The translations under genes were made by a program, and so were the position numbers. DNA of 64,000 nucleotides, taken from positions 124,001-188,000 of the forward strand of contig NZ_JARFJD010000009.1 of assembly GCF_029087225.1 (NCBI RefSeq), written 5' to 3'. The stretch is from Limnobacter olei (GTDB lineage: Bacteria; Pseudomonadota; Gammaproteobacteria; Burkholderiales; Burkholderiaceae_B). The notes under the pieces are model-generated. The model did not search any database and was not told where the DNA came from. It saw nothing but the letters and a program-made list of their open reading frames with translations. Numbering within the stretch: position 1 is the stretch's first letter; each line of letters starts with the position of its first letter. Shown piece after piece: positions 57,987 to 64,000 of the stretch.

Positions 57987-60425
57987 ATGTCCGAAAATCG
58001 ACTTACAGAACAAGAAATGACGGGCCTGCGCGTTCCGCCTCACTCGCTCGAATCGGAGCAATCGGTGGTGGGCGGCTTGCTGCTGGACAACCAAGCCTGG
58101 GATAAAATTGGCGATGTGATTCGAGCAGATGACTTCTATCGCTACGATCACCGGGTTATTTTTGAGCACATTGCCAAGTTGATTGACGGCTCCAAGCCGG
58201 CTGACGTCATTACTGTGTATGAATCGCTGCAGTCCTCCGGCAAGGCTGAAGATGTGGGTGGTTTGGCCTACTTGAACACTTTGGCCACCAACACGCCATC
58301 TGCTGCCAACATTCGCCGCTACGCAGAAATTGTGCGCGACCGCGCCGTGTTGCGCAGGCTGATTACGATCAGCGACGACATTGCCACGACTGCGCTGAAC
58401 CCCCAGGGCAAAGACACCAAAACCATTCTCGACGAAGCGGAAAGCAAGATTTTCAAGATTGCCGAAGACGGGGCGCGCGGCGCGGGTGGTTTTCAAGAAT
58501 TGCAGCCTGTGCTCAGCAAAGTGGTCGAGCGAATCGATGAGCTTTATCACCGCGACAGCACCAGCGACATCACCGGTATTTCAACTGGTTTTGTAGATTT
58601 GGATGGCAAAACATCGGGCTTGCAGCCCGGTGACTTGATTATTGTTGCCGGAAGACCCTCAATGGGTAAAGCGCAGCCACTTGATGCCTTGGTTAAAACG
58701 CCAAGCGGCTGGACTACCATGGGTGAATTGCGCGTGGGCGATGCTTTGGCATCTATGGATGGAAAGTCATCCCTGGTCACGGGGGTATTTCCCCAAGGCG
58801 AAAAGCAGATTTATAAAGTGGTATTTTCAGACGGTCGCAGTGCCGAGTGCTGTGATGAACATTTGTGGCGTGTGATGTACCGCGACTGGGCCGAGCCCCG
58901 CGTGATTAGCACCAAGCGCCTGACGGAAATGCTGGGCTGTGTTCGTTACAAAAACCGCTTGTGGATCGACACTGTGACTGGTGATTTCGGTCACAACGAT
59001 GTGTTGTCAATTGACCCCTGGGTACTGGGTGCCCTGCTGGGCGATGGCACTTTGGCCTTCAGCCACAGCAGTGTGATGTTTTCCACCAAGTCGGAAGAGT
59101 TAGTGCACAGAATGAATGCATTACTTGGACATGACATGGAATTGGTTCATGCACAGGCCTACGACTATCGGGTGGTGTGGAAAGGCAGAATGCTTGCCAA
59201 TGGTGCTCGCACCAGTCAGCCAAGTTACTTCCGCCAAGCTCTGAACGATCTGGGTGTGCTGGGTTGTGTCAGCCACAATAAATTTATTCCTGAACATTAT
59301 CTGAAAGCCAATAAGGCGGCGCGGTTGGCCTTGTTACAGGGCCTGTTGGATACCGATGGCTGGATAGAATCCTGGGGTTCGATTCGATTTGCCACGGTAA
59401 GCGAGCAACTGGCCAATGATGTGGCCTACCTTGCACGTTCACTGGGTGGGTTTTGTTCAATTGCAACCAAAAATACGCATTACACCAGCAAGGGCGAACA
59501 CAAAGAAGGGCGCTTGGCTTATGTGTTGAACATGAGCTTTGCCGATGGGCAGCAGGTGTTTACGCTTGAAGAAAAGAAGGCGCGACTGCGCACCGACTGG
59601 CAGCGCACACGCCGAATCACTTTTCAAAGCATTGAGCCTGTGCGCATGGCGCAAGCGCAGTGCATTTCTGTAAGCCACCCCACGCGTACATACATCACCA
59701 ACGATTTTGTGGTGACGCACAATACTGCATTCAGCTTGAACATTGGCGAACACGTGGCTGTGGAAGAGGGTCATGCAGTGGCTGTGTTCTCCATGGAAAT
59801 GGGCGCCACCCAATTGGCGATGCGTTTGCTGGGTTCCGTGGGGCGTTTGGATCAACATCGCCTAAGAACTGGGCGATTGACGGATGAGGACTGGCCGCGA
59901 CTGACCTACGCAGTCGAGAAGATGCAGAATGCGCAATTGTTTATTGATGAAACCCCCGCCTTGTCTTCGATGGAAGTGCGCGCCCGTTGTCGGCGCTTGG
60001 CACGCCAGTGTGGTCAGCTTGGTTTGGTGATCATCGACTATTTGCAGTTGATGGGCTCTTCGTCTCCGGGTGAAAACCGTGCCACTGAAATTTCAGAAAT
60101 TTCACGTTCATTGAAAGGTTTGGCAAAAGAATTGAACTGCCCGGTGATCGCGCTTTCGCAGTTGAACCGCTCGCTGGAACAGCGGCCAAACAAGCGCCCG
60201 GTGATGAGTGACCTGCGAGAATCAGGCGCGATTGAGCAGGATGCCGACGTGATTTTGTTCATTTACCGTGATGAGGTGTACAACCCTGATTCACCTGACA
60301 AAGGCACGGCTGAGATCATTATTGGTAAGCAGCGTAACGGTCCAATTGGTACGGTGCGCGTAACCTTCTTAGGCATGTACACCAAGTTTGAGAACTATGC
60401 AGGGATGCAGCCGGAAGGGGAGTAA
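57987..60425 (+). CDS. dnaB: Replicative DNA helicase DnaB, interrupted by an intein
   Basis: DnaB is the hexameric helicase that unwinds DNA at the fork. The precursor is 812 residues; removing the 351-residue intein leaves a normal 461-residue DnaB. The N-terminal domain opens VPPHSLESEQSVVGGLLLD. Walker A GRPSMGK is at residues 222-228 and is split from its following Thr-Ala-Phe by the intein. Walker B reads LVIIDYLQLM, followed by SEISRSLKGLAKEL. The start is the ATG at 57987 (MSENRLTEQE). Splicing is needed for an active ATP site. Confidence 0.97.
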   Translation: MSENRLTEQEMTGLRVPPHSLESEQSVVGGLLLDNQAWDKIGDVIRADDFYRYDHRVIFEHIAKLIDGSKPADVITVYESLQSSGKAEDVGGLAYLNTLATNTPSAANIRRYAEIVRDRAVLRRLITISDDIATTALNPQGKDTKTILDEAESKIFKIAEDGARGAGGFQELQPVLSKVVERIDELYHRDSTSDITGISTGFVDLDGKTSGLQPGDLIIVAGRPSMGKAQPLDALVKTPSGWTTMGELRVGDALASMDGKSSLVTGVFPQGEKQIYKVVFSDGRSAECCDEHLWRVMYRDWAEPRVISTKRLTEMLGCVRYKNRLWIDTVTGDFGHNDVLSIDPWVLGALLGDGTLAFSHSSVMFSTKSEELVHRMNALLGHDMELVHAQAYDYRVVWKGRMLANGARTSQPSYFRQALNDLGVLGCVSHNKFIPEHYLKANKAARLALLQGLLDTDGWIESWGSIRFATVSEQLANDVAYLARSLGGFCSIATKNTHYTSKGEHKEGRLAYVLNMSFADGQQVFTLEEKKARLRTDWQRTRRITFQSIEPVRMAQAQCISVSHPTRTYITNDFVVTHNTAFSLNIGEHVAVEEGHAVAVFSMEMGATQLAMRLLGSVGRLDQHRLRTGRLTDEDWPRLTYAVEKMQNAQLFIDETPALSSMEVRARCRRLARQCGQLGLVIIDYLQLMGSSSPGENRATEISEISRSLKGLAKELNCPVIALSQLNRSLEQRPNKRPVMSDLRESGAIEQDADVILFIYRDEVYNPDSPDKGTAEIIIGKQRNGPIGTVRVTFLGMYTKFENYAGMQPEGE
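58671..59723 (+). mobile_element. DnaB intein, class 3-like, with LAGLIDADG endonuclease motifs
   Basis: The insertion lies between Lys (58668-58670) and Thr (59724-59726) of GRPSMGK/TAF, a known DnaB intein site. It is 351 residues. Residue 1 is Ala, so the usual Cys/Ser nucleophile is missing. Block B has CDEHLW with His64 and Trp66, block F has Cys331 (QCISVSHP), and the end is VVTHN with Thr at +1: the Trp-Cys-Thr set of class 3 inteins. LGALLGDG (119-126) and LLQGLLDTDG (221-230) are the two endonuclease motifs, so homing may still work. Confidence 0.92.
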
Positions 60426-60461
60426 GCGGGTATTGCTTGTGCTCAATCTGCTTTTCTTCTC

Positions 60462-60639
60462 ATGCAAACCGGCTTTGCTCGTGCTGCCTTGATCAAGTCG
60501 AATTCCCCTGCTTGTCACTGGCTCAGGGCATGCGACACGCGAGCGCGTCTTCGCATCGACCTTTCAGGTCGCCCTTCGCTGCGTGCCAAACCGGGCGACT
60601 TGATCTTGAATCGGCAGACCGAGCAAAGCCAGTTTGCAT
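60462..60639. repeat. Approx. 180-bp imperfect inverted repeat downstream of dnaB
   Basis: Outer arms 60462-60481 (ATGCAAACCGGCTTTGCTCG) and 60620-60639 are complementary at 19 of 20 positions. Inner arms GATCAAGTCG (60491-60500) and CGACTTGATC (60596-60605) pair perfectly, with CTGCC/GGCAG pairing between them. The centre is a perfect CGACCT-TTC-AGGTCG hairpin (60557-60571). The whole gap 60426-60664 has no supported gene. It could be a miniature mobile repeat or a structured RNA. Confidence 0.6.
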
Positions 60640-60664
60640 CCCCGAAAAACCACGCCTGCCGACT

Positions 60665-61150
60665 TTAATTTTCAATCAAGCTTTTGCGTAAACTTGGAAT
60701 CTGGTTACCAGCAACATCATCAATTTTCCAGCGTTGCGCTTCCTGAACCAGATTGATGCGTAGCTTTTCGATTATTCCTGACACCGAGAGAGTAACAAGA
60801 ACCGTTGCATGATCTTGCTCTACAACTTCAGCGGTGATTTCAATAATTTGAACAGAAGTTGGGTCCTGACAATTGCACAAGGGATCTGCCGAGAGTTCAC
60901 CGATTTCTCCCGATTCAATTTGTTGTTGCTGCTCCTTTCTAATCAAATCAAAAAGCGATGATGAGAAAATTTCATCGGCTTTGTCCAGCGAAGATGAATT
61001 GGAATTGTCGTGATACAGGCCAGCATACGTACGTTGAATAAAATCAATGGCGCTGGGGTTTGCGTTTTCATTTGAAATCCACAAACCAAGCGCGATGCTA
61101 ATAGAGGACAGCAGTCCGATTACAGCTAAAAAATTCTTTGATAGCTTCAT
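60665..61150 (-). CDS. Membrane-anchored immunity-like protein (DUF3828-like)
   Basis: A 161-residue protein with one N-terminal hydrophobic segment (NFLAVIGLLSSISIALGLWI) and a periplasmic domain containing a CNC pair (DPLCNCQDP) and a C-terminal NTF2-like end (VQEAQRWKIDDVAGN). It resembles DUF3828-type exported proteins, partners of amidase effectors in several genomes as I remember them. The start is the ATG at 61150, overlapping the stop of the CHAP gene by one base (TAATG), so the two are translationally coupled. A role as immunity protein is inferred from this pairing. Confidence 0.75.
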   Translation of the reverse strand: MKLSKNFLAVIGLLSSISIALGLWISNENANPSAIDFIQRTYAGLYHDNSNSSSLDKADEIFSSSLFDLIRKEQQQQIESGEIGELSADPLCNCQDPTSVQIIEITAEVVEQDHATVLVTLSVSGIIEKLRINLVQEAQRWKIDDVAGNQIPSLRKSLIEN

Positions 61151-61566
61151 TATTGGACCTTGGAGTAACGATAAATGGCTACATCGGGGTCGGCTTTTCT
61201 GTATGTCGGACCACCCCACATATCGCGCTGTTTGAAATCTGAAATCCATTCTTTACCGGTGAACATTGCGATGTGTCCCTCCGGTCGGCTTCCAGCAACA
61301 TTTGGGATGACTGCAATATCACCTGCTTCTGGCGAATAATTCCTGCAACTTGAGGAATCGATCAGCACCCCTTTGCTATATCGGCTTCGTTTGAATCCGT
61401 AGTTTGACAGTACCGGGTCATAAAGCCGAGCTTGCCCAAGAGTGGGCCTCACTTCAATGCCGCCTGCGTCCAGGGCCAGGCGCACATGCAGTGCGCATTT
61501 GCCTTGTGACGAGGTATTGGCGATGCTACTGAGTTTCTGTATTGCTTTATTGATATCAAAAGTCAT
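61150..61566 (-). CDS. CHAP-type peptidoglycan amidase (T6SS effector-like)
   Basis: A 138-residue papain-like CHAP amidase. The catalytic set is Cys24 in SQGKCALHVRLALDAGG, His98 in EGHIAMFTG and Asp110 in WISDFKQRDMW. This is the whole protein: there is no signal peptide and no cell-wall-binding domain, the layout of type VI amidase effectors. The start is the ATG at 61566; a start at 61608 is possible, and neither has a good ribosome-binding site. The next gene is a likely immunity protein. No VgrG, Hcp or other T6SS gene is in the window. Confidence 0.82.
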   Translation of the reverse strand: MTFDINKAIQKLSSIANTSSQGKCALHVRLALDAGGIEVRPTLGQARLYDPVLSNYGFKRSRYSKGVLIDSSSCRNYSPEAGDIAVIPNVAGSRPEGHIAMFTGKEWISDFKQRDMWGGPTYRKADPDVAIYRYSKVQ

Positions 61567-61658
61567 GACTAATTTTTTTGATTTTAAGTTGACCGCGTAT
61601 ATCAACATATTCAGTTCAAGGGGTACAAATTTTCAGCCCAATCATTGCAGTAGGAGGG

Positions 61659-61930
61659 ATGAAAAACAGAGTGTTGTTGCACTATGTGGGTTTGGCCGTG
61701 TCTTTGGAAACCAATGTTGAAAAAATTGTTTTTGCAACCGCTTGCTGTTTTTTGCCGCTTTATGCGCAAGCAGAAGTGCTTGATAAATTTTCCCAAATTC
61801 AATAAATGCCCATGCCGCAGCAATTGTTTGGATACTTGGGGTGGTAGGGTTGGTGGTGTGGAAAAGAGGGGGCAAGCTTTCACAACTTCAACGAGAGCGT
61901 AATGCGCAACACATTGCCAGCGCGCCGTAG
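61659..61930 (+). pseudogene. Frameshifted small exported/membrane protein (pilin- or coat-like)
   Basis: Frame 1 from ATG 61659 reads MKNRVLLHYVGLAVSL, then a signal-like FATACCFLPLYAQA, EVLDKFSQIQ and stops at 61803-61805. Shifting by -1 at that point continues as INAHAAAIVWILGVVGLVVW, then KRGGKLSQLQRERNAQHIASAP to a stop at 61928-61930. Joined, this gives about 90 residues: signal, short mature stretch, one membrane span, basic tail, like phage coat proteins or conjugative pilins. AGGAGGG abuts the ATG. It may be a decayed gene or a sequencing error. Confidence 0.4.
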
Positions 61931-62027
61931 AGTCATCATCAAGCGCTCGCTACAGTGTGAATTTCAAAAAAGAGGTATTCAGGCTCTCAGGCGGAAGAGG
62001 GAGTTCGACTTTGCTAATGCATTAAAA

Positions 62028-62051
62028 GGGCATGCAATTTCTTACATGCCC
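62028..62051 (-). terminator. Likely terminator of the phoH-like gene
   Basis: GGGCATG (62028-62034) and CATGCCC (62045-62051) form a 7-bp stem with a 10-nt loop. On the minus strand it lies 9 nt after the stop and is followed by TTTTAA, a short T-run. Confidence 0.6.
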
Positions 62052-62060
62052 ATCAATCTA

Positions 62061-63716
62061 TCAAAGGTTATCTGACGCAAAATCAGCCAGCCTCGAACGC
62101 TCACCACGTTGCAGCGTGATGTGCCCTGCATGTGGCCAGCCCTTGAATCGATCCACCACGTAGGTGAGGCCTGAAGAGCCTTCAGTCAAGTAAGGCGTAT
62201 CAATTTGCGCCAAGTTACCCAAACAGATTACCTTGGTACCGGGACCGGCACGTGTGATCAGGGTTTTCATTTGCTTGGGCGACAGGTTTTGCGCTTCATC
62301 GATAATCAAAAACTTGTTGATGAAGGTGCGGCCGCGCATGAAGTTCATTGATTTGATGCGGATCTTGGTGCGGATCAAGTCGGTTGTTGCTGAGCGGCCC
62401 CAGTCACCACTGCTGGGGTCGGGCTTGTTCAGTACTTCCAGGTTGTCTTCAAAAGCGCCCATCCAGGGGGCCATTTTTTCCTCTTCCGTACCTGGCAAAA
62501 AGCCGATGTCCTCACCGACCGGCACGGTGGCACGGGTCACAATAATTTCAGAGTATTGCTTGCTTTCAAGCACTTGCGACAAACCCGCAGCCAGCGCCAG
62601 CAGGGTTTTGCCTGTACCGGCTTGGCCCAACAGCGTCACGAAGTCGCATTCGGGGTTCATTAACAAATTCAGTGCGAAGTTTTGTTCGCGGTTGCGTGCA
62701 GTGATGCCCCATACGCTGTTTTTGTTGTGGCTGAAATCCCGCAGGGTTTTTAGCACGGCGGTGCGGCCGCTCACTTCCAATACCTGAGCGATCAATGGAA
62801 TACCAGTTTCGCAATATACAAACTGGTTCACCATCATGTCTTTTACGGCAGGGCCGCTGATGCGATAGAAGGTGCTTCCACCTTGCTGCCAGCTTTCAAT
62901 GCCTTTGCTGTTCTTTTCCCAGAAATCGGCGGGTAATTCCATGATGCCTGAATACAGCAGATCACGGTCTTCCAGTACCTGGTCGTTGAAGTAATCCTCG
63001 GCCAGCAAGCCCAAGGCGCGGGCCTTGATGCGCATGTTGATGTCTTTCGAGACCAACGCAACTTCGCGATCAGGGTGCTGTTTACTCAGTGCAAAAACCA
63101 CGCCCAGAATCTGGTTGTCAGCTTTGCCCACGGGCAAGGTTTTCGGCAGTTCAGCAGCCAACTCGGTGGTTTGTACCAACAAACGTCCAAGGGCGTCCAC
63201 ATTGCCCAGCCGGTCCAGTGCCACACCTTTTTCGATGTCCTCGATGTTCTCCATCAAGGCATCCAGCGAACGGCTTACTTGCCGTGCATGGCGGGCCACT
63301 TCAGACATGCCTTTTTTGTGGTTGTCCAGTTCTTCCAGCGTAATCAACGGCAAAAATACATCGTGCTCTTCAAAGCGAAACAGCGAAGTGGGGTCGTGCA
63401 TCAACACGTTGGTGTCTAGCACAAAAATTTTCTTGCCGGTGTGGGTAACCTGTCGCCTGGTTTTGGCAATGGGCGTGGCCACTGGTTTGCGTGCTTTGCC
63501 TGAAGCTGCGGCTGGAACATTTCGGGTGCGGTTTGTCGCAGGTGCTTTGGCGGTGACAGTGTTGTCGGCGGCCAAGGTCAGCGGTGCTTTGCCGGTCGTA
63601 GTGGTGGTGTCAGACGCATCAGTTTTTTTGGCCGGCTTCTTGGGTCTGGGTGCCGTGATTGGTGGGATTTCGTTCAGTGTAGTTGCTGGTTTGCTGGGTT
63701 CTTTTGGCAGAGGCAT
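62061..63716 (-). CDS. PIN-PhoH family ATPase
   Basis: A 551-residue protein with a low-complexity Lys/Thr/Ala/Pro N-terminus (to ~95), a PIN nuclease domain starting FVLDTNVLMHDP, and a PhoH ATPase domain with Walker A GQAGTGKT and Walker B LIIDEAQN. PIN-PhoH proteins are RNA helicase/ribonucleases in the known cases. The start is the ATG at 63716; a TTG two codons earlier is possible. Its upstream neighbour is the bcp-type gene on the same strand, a common pair in Burkholderiales. Confidence 0.95.
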   Translation of the reverse strand: MPLPKEPSKPATTLNEIPPITAPRPKKPAKKTDASDTTTTTGKAPLTLAADNTVTAKAPATNRTRNVPAAASGKARKPVATPIAKTRRQVTHTGKKIFVLDTNVLMHDPTSLFRFEEHDVFLPLITLEELDNHKKGMSEVARHARQVSRSLDALMENIEDIEKGVALDRLGNVDALGRLLVQTTELAAELPKTLPVGKADNQILGVVFALSKQHPDREVALVSKDINMRIKARALGLLAEDYFNDQVLEDRDLLYSGIMELPADFWEKNSKGIESWQQGGSTFYRISGPAVKDMMVNQFVYCETGIPLIAQVLEVSGRTAVLKTLRDFSHNKNSVWGITARNREQNFALNLLMNPECDFVTLLGQAGTGKTLLALAAGLSQVLESKQYSEIIVTRATVPVGEDIGFLPGTEEEKMAPWMGAFEDNLEVLNKPDPSSGDWGRSATTDLIRTKIRIKSMNFMRGRTFINKFLIIDEAQNLSPKQMKTLITRAGPGTKVICLGNLAQIDTPYLTEGSSGLTYVVDRFKGWPHAGHITLQRGERSRLADFASDNL

Positions 63717-63783
63717 TGTCAACGATCTGAAGTAGGAAGCTCATAAATCGCGCGGGGTCGTCACGCCCGCGCCCGTGAGGATA

Positions 63784-64000
63784 TTAGTCCCCGATTGTGC
63801 GTACAAAGTCAAGCACCGCTTGTGCATGGCCCGGCACCTTCAAGCCGCGCCACTCCTGCACAAGAATGCCTTTCTTGTTGATTACAAAGGTACTTCTTTC
63901 CACGCCACGTACTTGTTTTCCGTACATGTTTTTCATTTTCATCACGTCGAAAATTGTGCACACCTTCTCGTCGGGATCTGAAATCAATTCAAACGGCATT
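63784..64000 (-). CDS. bcp: Bcp-type thioredoxin-dependent peroxiredoxin, N-terminal part outside window
   Basis: The visible part is the C-terminal 72 codons of a Bcp/PrxQ peroxiredoxin: PFELISDPDEKVCTIFDV, NMYGKQVRGVERSTFVINKKG and the end GHAQAVLDFVRTIGD. The Cys in EKVC is in a plausible resolving position. The frame is open to the right edge of the window and the catalytic N-terminal cysteine lies beyond it; the Met at 63999 is internal, not the start. Confidence 0.9.
   Translation of the reverse strand, partial: MPFELISDPDEKVCTIFDVMKMKNMYGKQVRGVERSTFVINKKGILVQEWRGLKVPGHAQAVLDFVRTIGD

Larger units (their letters stand above)
61567..62060. other. Gene-poor stretch between the CHAP gene and phoH-like gene
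   Basis: This 494-bp gap has no intact gene that I can support. It holds the frameshifted reading frame at 61659-61930, a possible 57-codon basic frame at 61902-62075 that I do not trust, and the phoH-side hairpin at 62028-62051. It is AT-richer than the flanks on its CHAP side. Confidence 0.6.

Noticed and set aside
61787-61805. Programmed -1 frameshift site in the small membrane-protein gene
   Set aside because: No X-XXY-YYZ heptamer fits the 0 frame; decay or sequence error is simpler.
61902-62075. 57-codon plus-strand frame encoding a very basic peptide (MRNTLPARRRVII...)
   Set aside because: It overlaps the end of the phoH-like gene, its composition looks like a random frame, and only a weak GAGAG lies upstream.

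Overview
The gene content and order point to a betaproteobacterium of the Burkholderiales, most like Limnobacter. Marker runs are pyrG-kdsA-eno-ftsB, trpS-methyltransferase-dapA-bamC, suhB/trmJ, cysS-glycosylase-accA-tilS and rpsF-priB-rpsR-rplI-dnaB. The genus is my inference from protein wording and gene order; no search was run. Composition is moderate GC. I saw no rRNA, tRNA, CRISPR array, transposase or integrase.

Layout. 1-14.1 kb is mostly plus-strand core metabolism and envelope biogenesis: the end of a CoA-transferase gene, CTP synthase, KDO8P synthase, enolase, FtsB, tRNA-modification and protease genes, TrpRS, DapA, BamC and a metallo-beta-lactamase-fold protein, with Hsp33 and a gamma-carbonic-anhydrase-like gene on the minus strand. 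14.2-26.5 kb is mainly minus strand: a small lipoprotein, RoxA-like hydroxylase, MutS, SuhB, LpxH, and a TPR / L,D-transpeptidase / cyclophilin operon; TrmJ, CysE and a SlyD-like PPIase run the other way. 26.7-33.3 kb is a plus-strand run from CysS to AccA and TilS, followed by an accessory exonuclease/helicase pair. 33.3-43.3 kb holds lipid and transport genes (acyl-CoA synthetase, lipase, a phasin with a histone-like tail, a TAXI-TRAP transporter) and prfC.

43.3-56.2 kb is the most coherent accessory block, and looks like a fatty-alcohol/wax-ester and lipid-granule locus. It has an acyl-CoA-binding protein, a TetR regulator, a patatin lipase, a PhaF/PhaI-type phasin and a 661-residue two-domain fatty acyl-CoA reductase. 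A tight four-gene operon follows (aldehyde dehydrogenase, Tat-exported small subunit, GMC alcohol oxidoreductase, membrane-anchored lipase), then a conserved hypothetical gene and a FadD-type ligase. Together they could run acyl-CoA to alcohol and back via aldehyde to acid and acyl-CoA.

56.2-60.4 kb is the ribosomal/replication operon. The dnaB gene carries a 351-residue intein in its Walker A motif; the intein starts with Ala and has the Trp/Cys/Thr pattern of class 3 inteins plus LAGLIDADG-type endonuclease motifs. Downstream (60.4-62.0 kb) is a small accessory pocket: a roughly 180-bp imperfect inverted repeat, a CHAP-type amidase coupled to a membrane-anchored immunity-like protein, and a frameshifted small membrane-protein gene. 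The window closes with a PIN-PhoH ATPase and the end of a Bcp-type peroxiredoxin gene.
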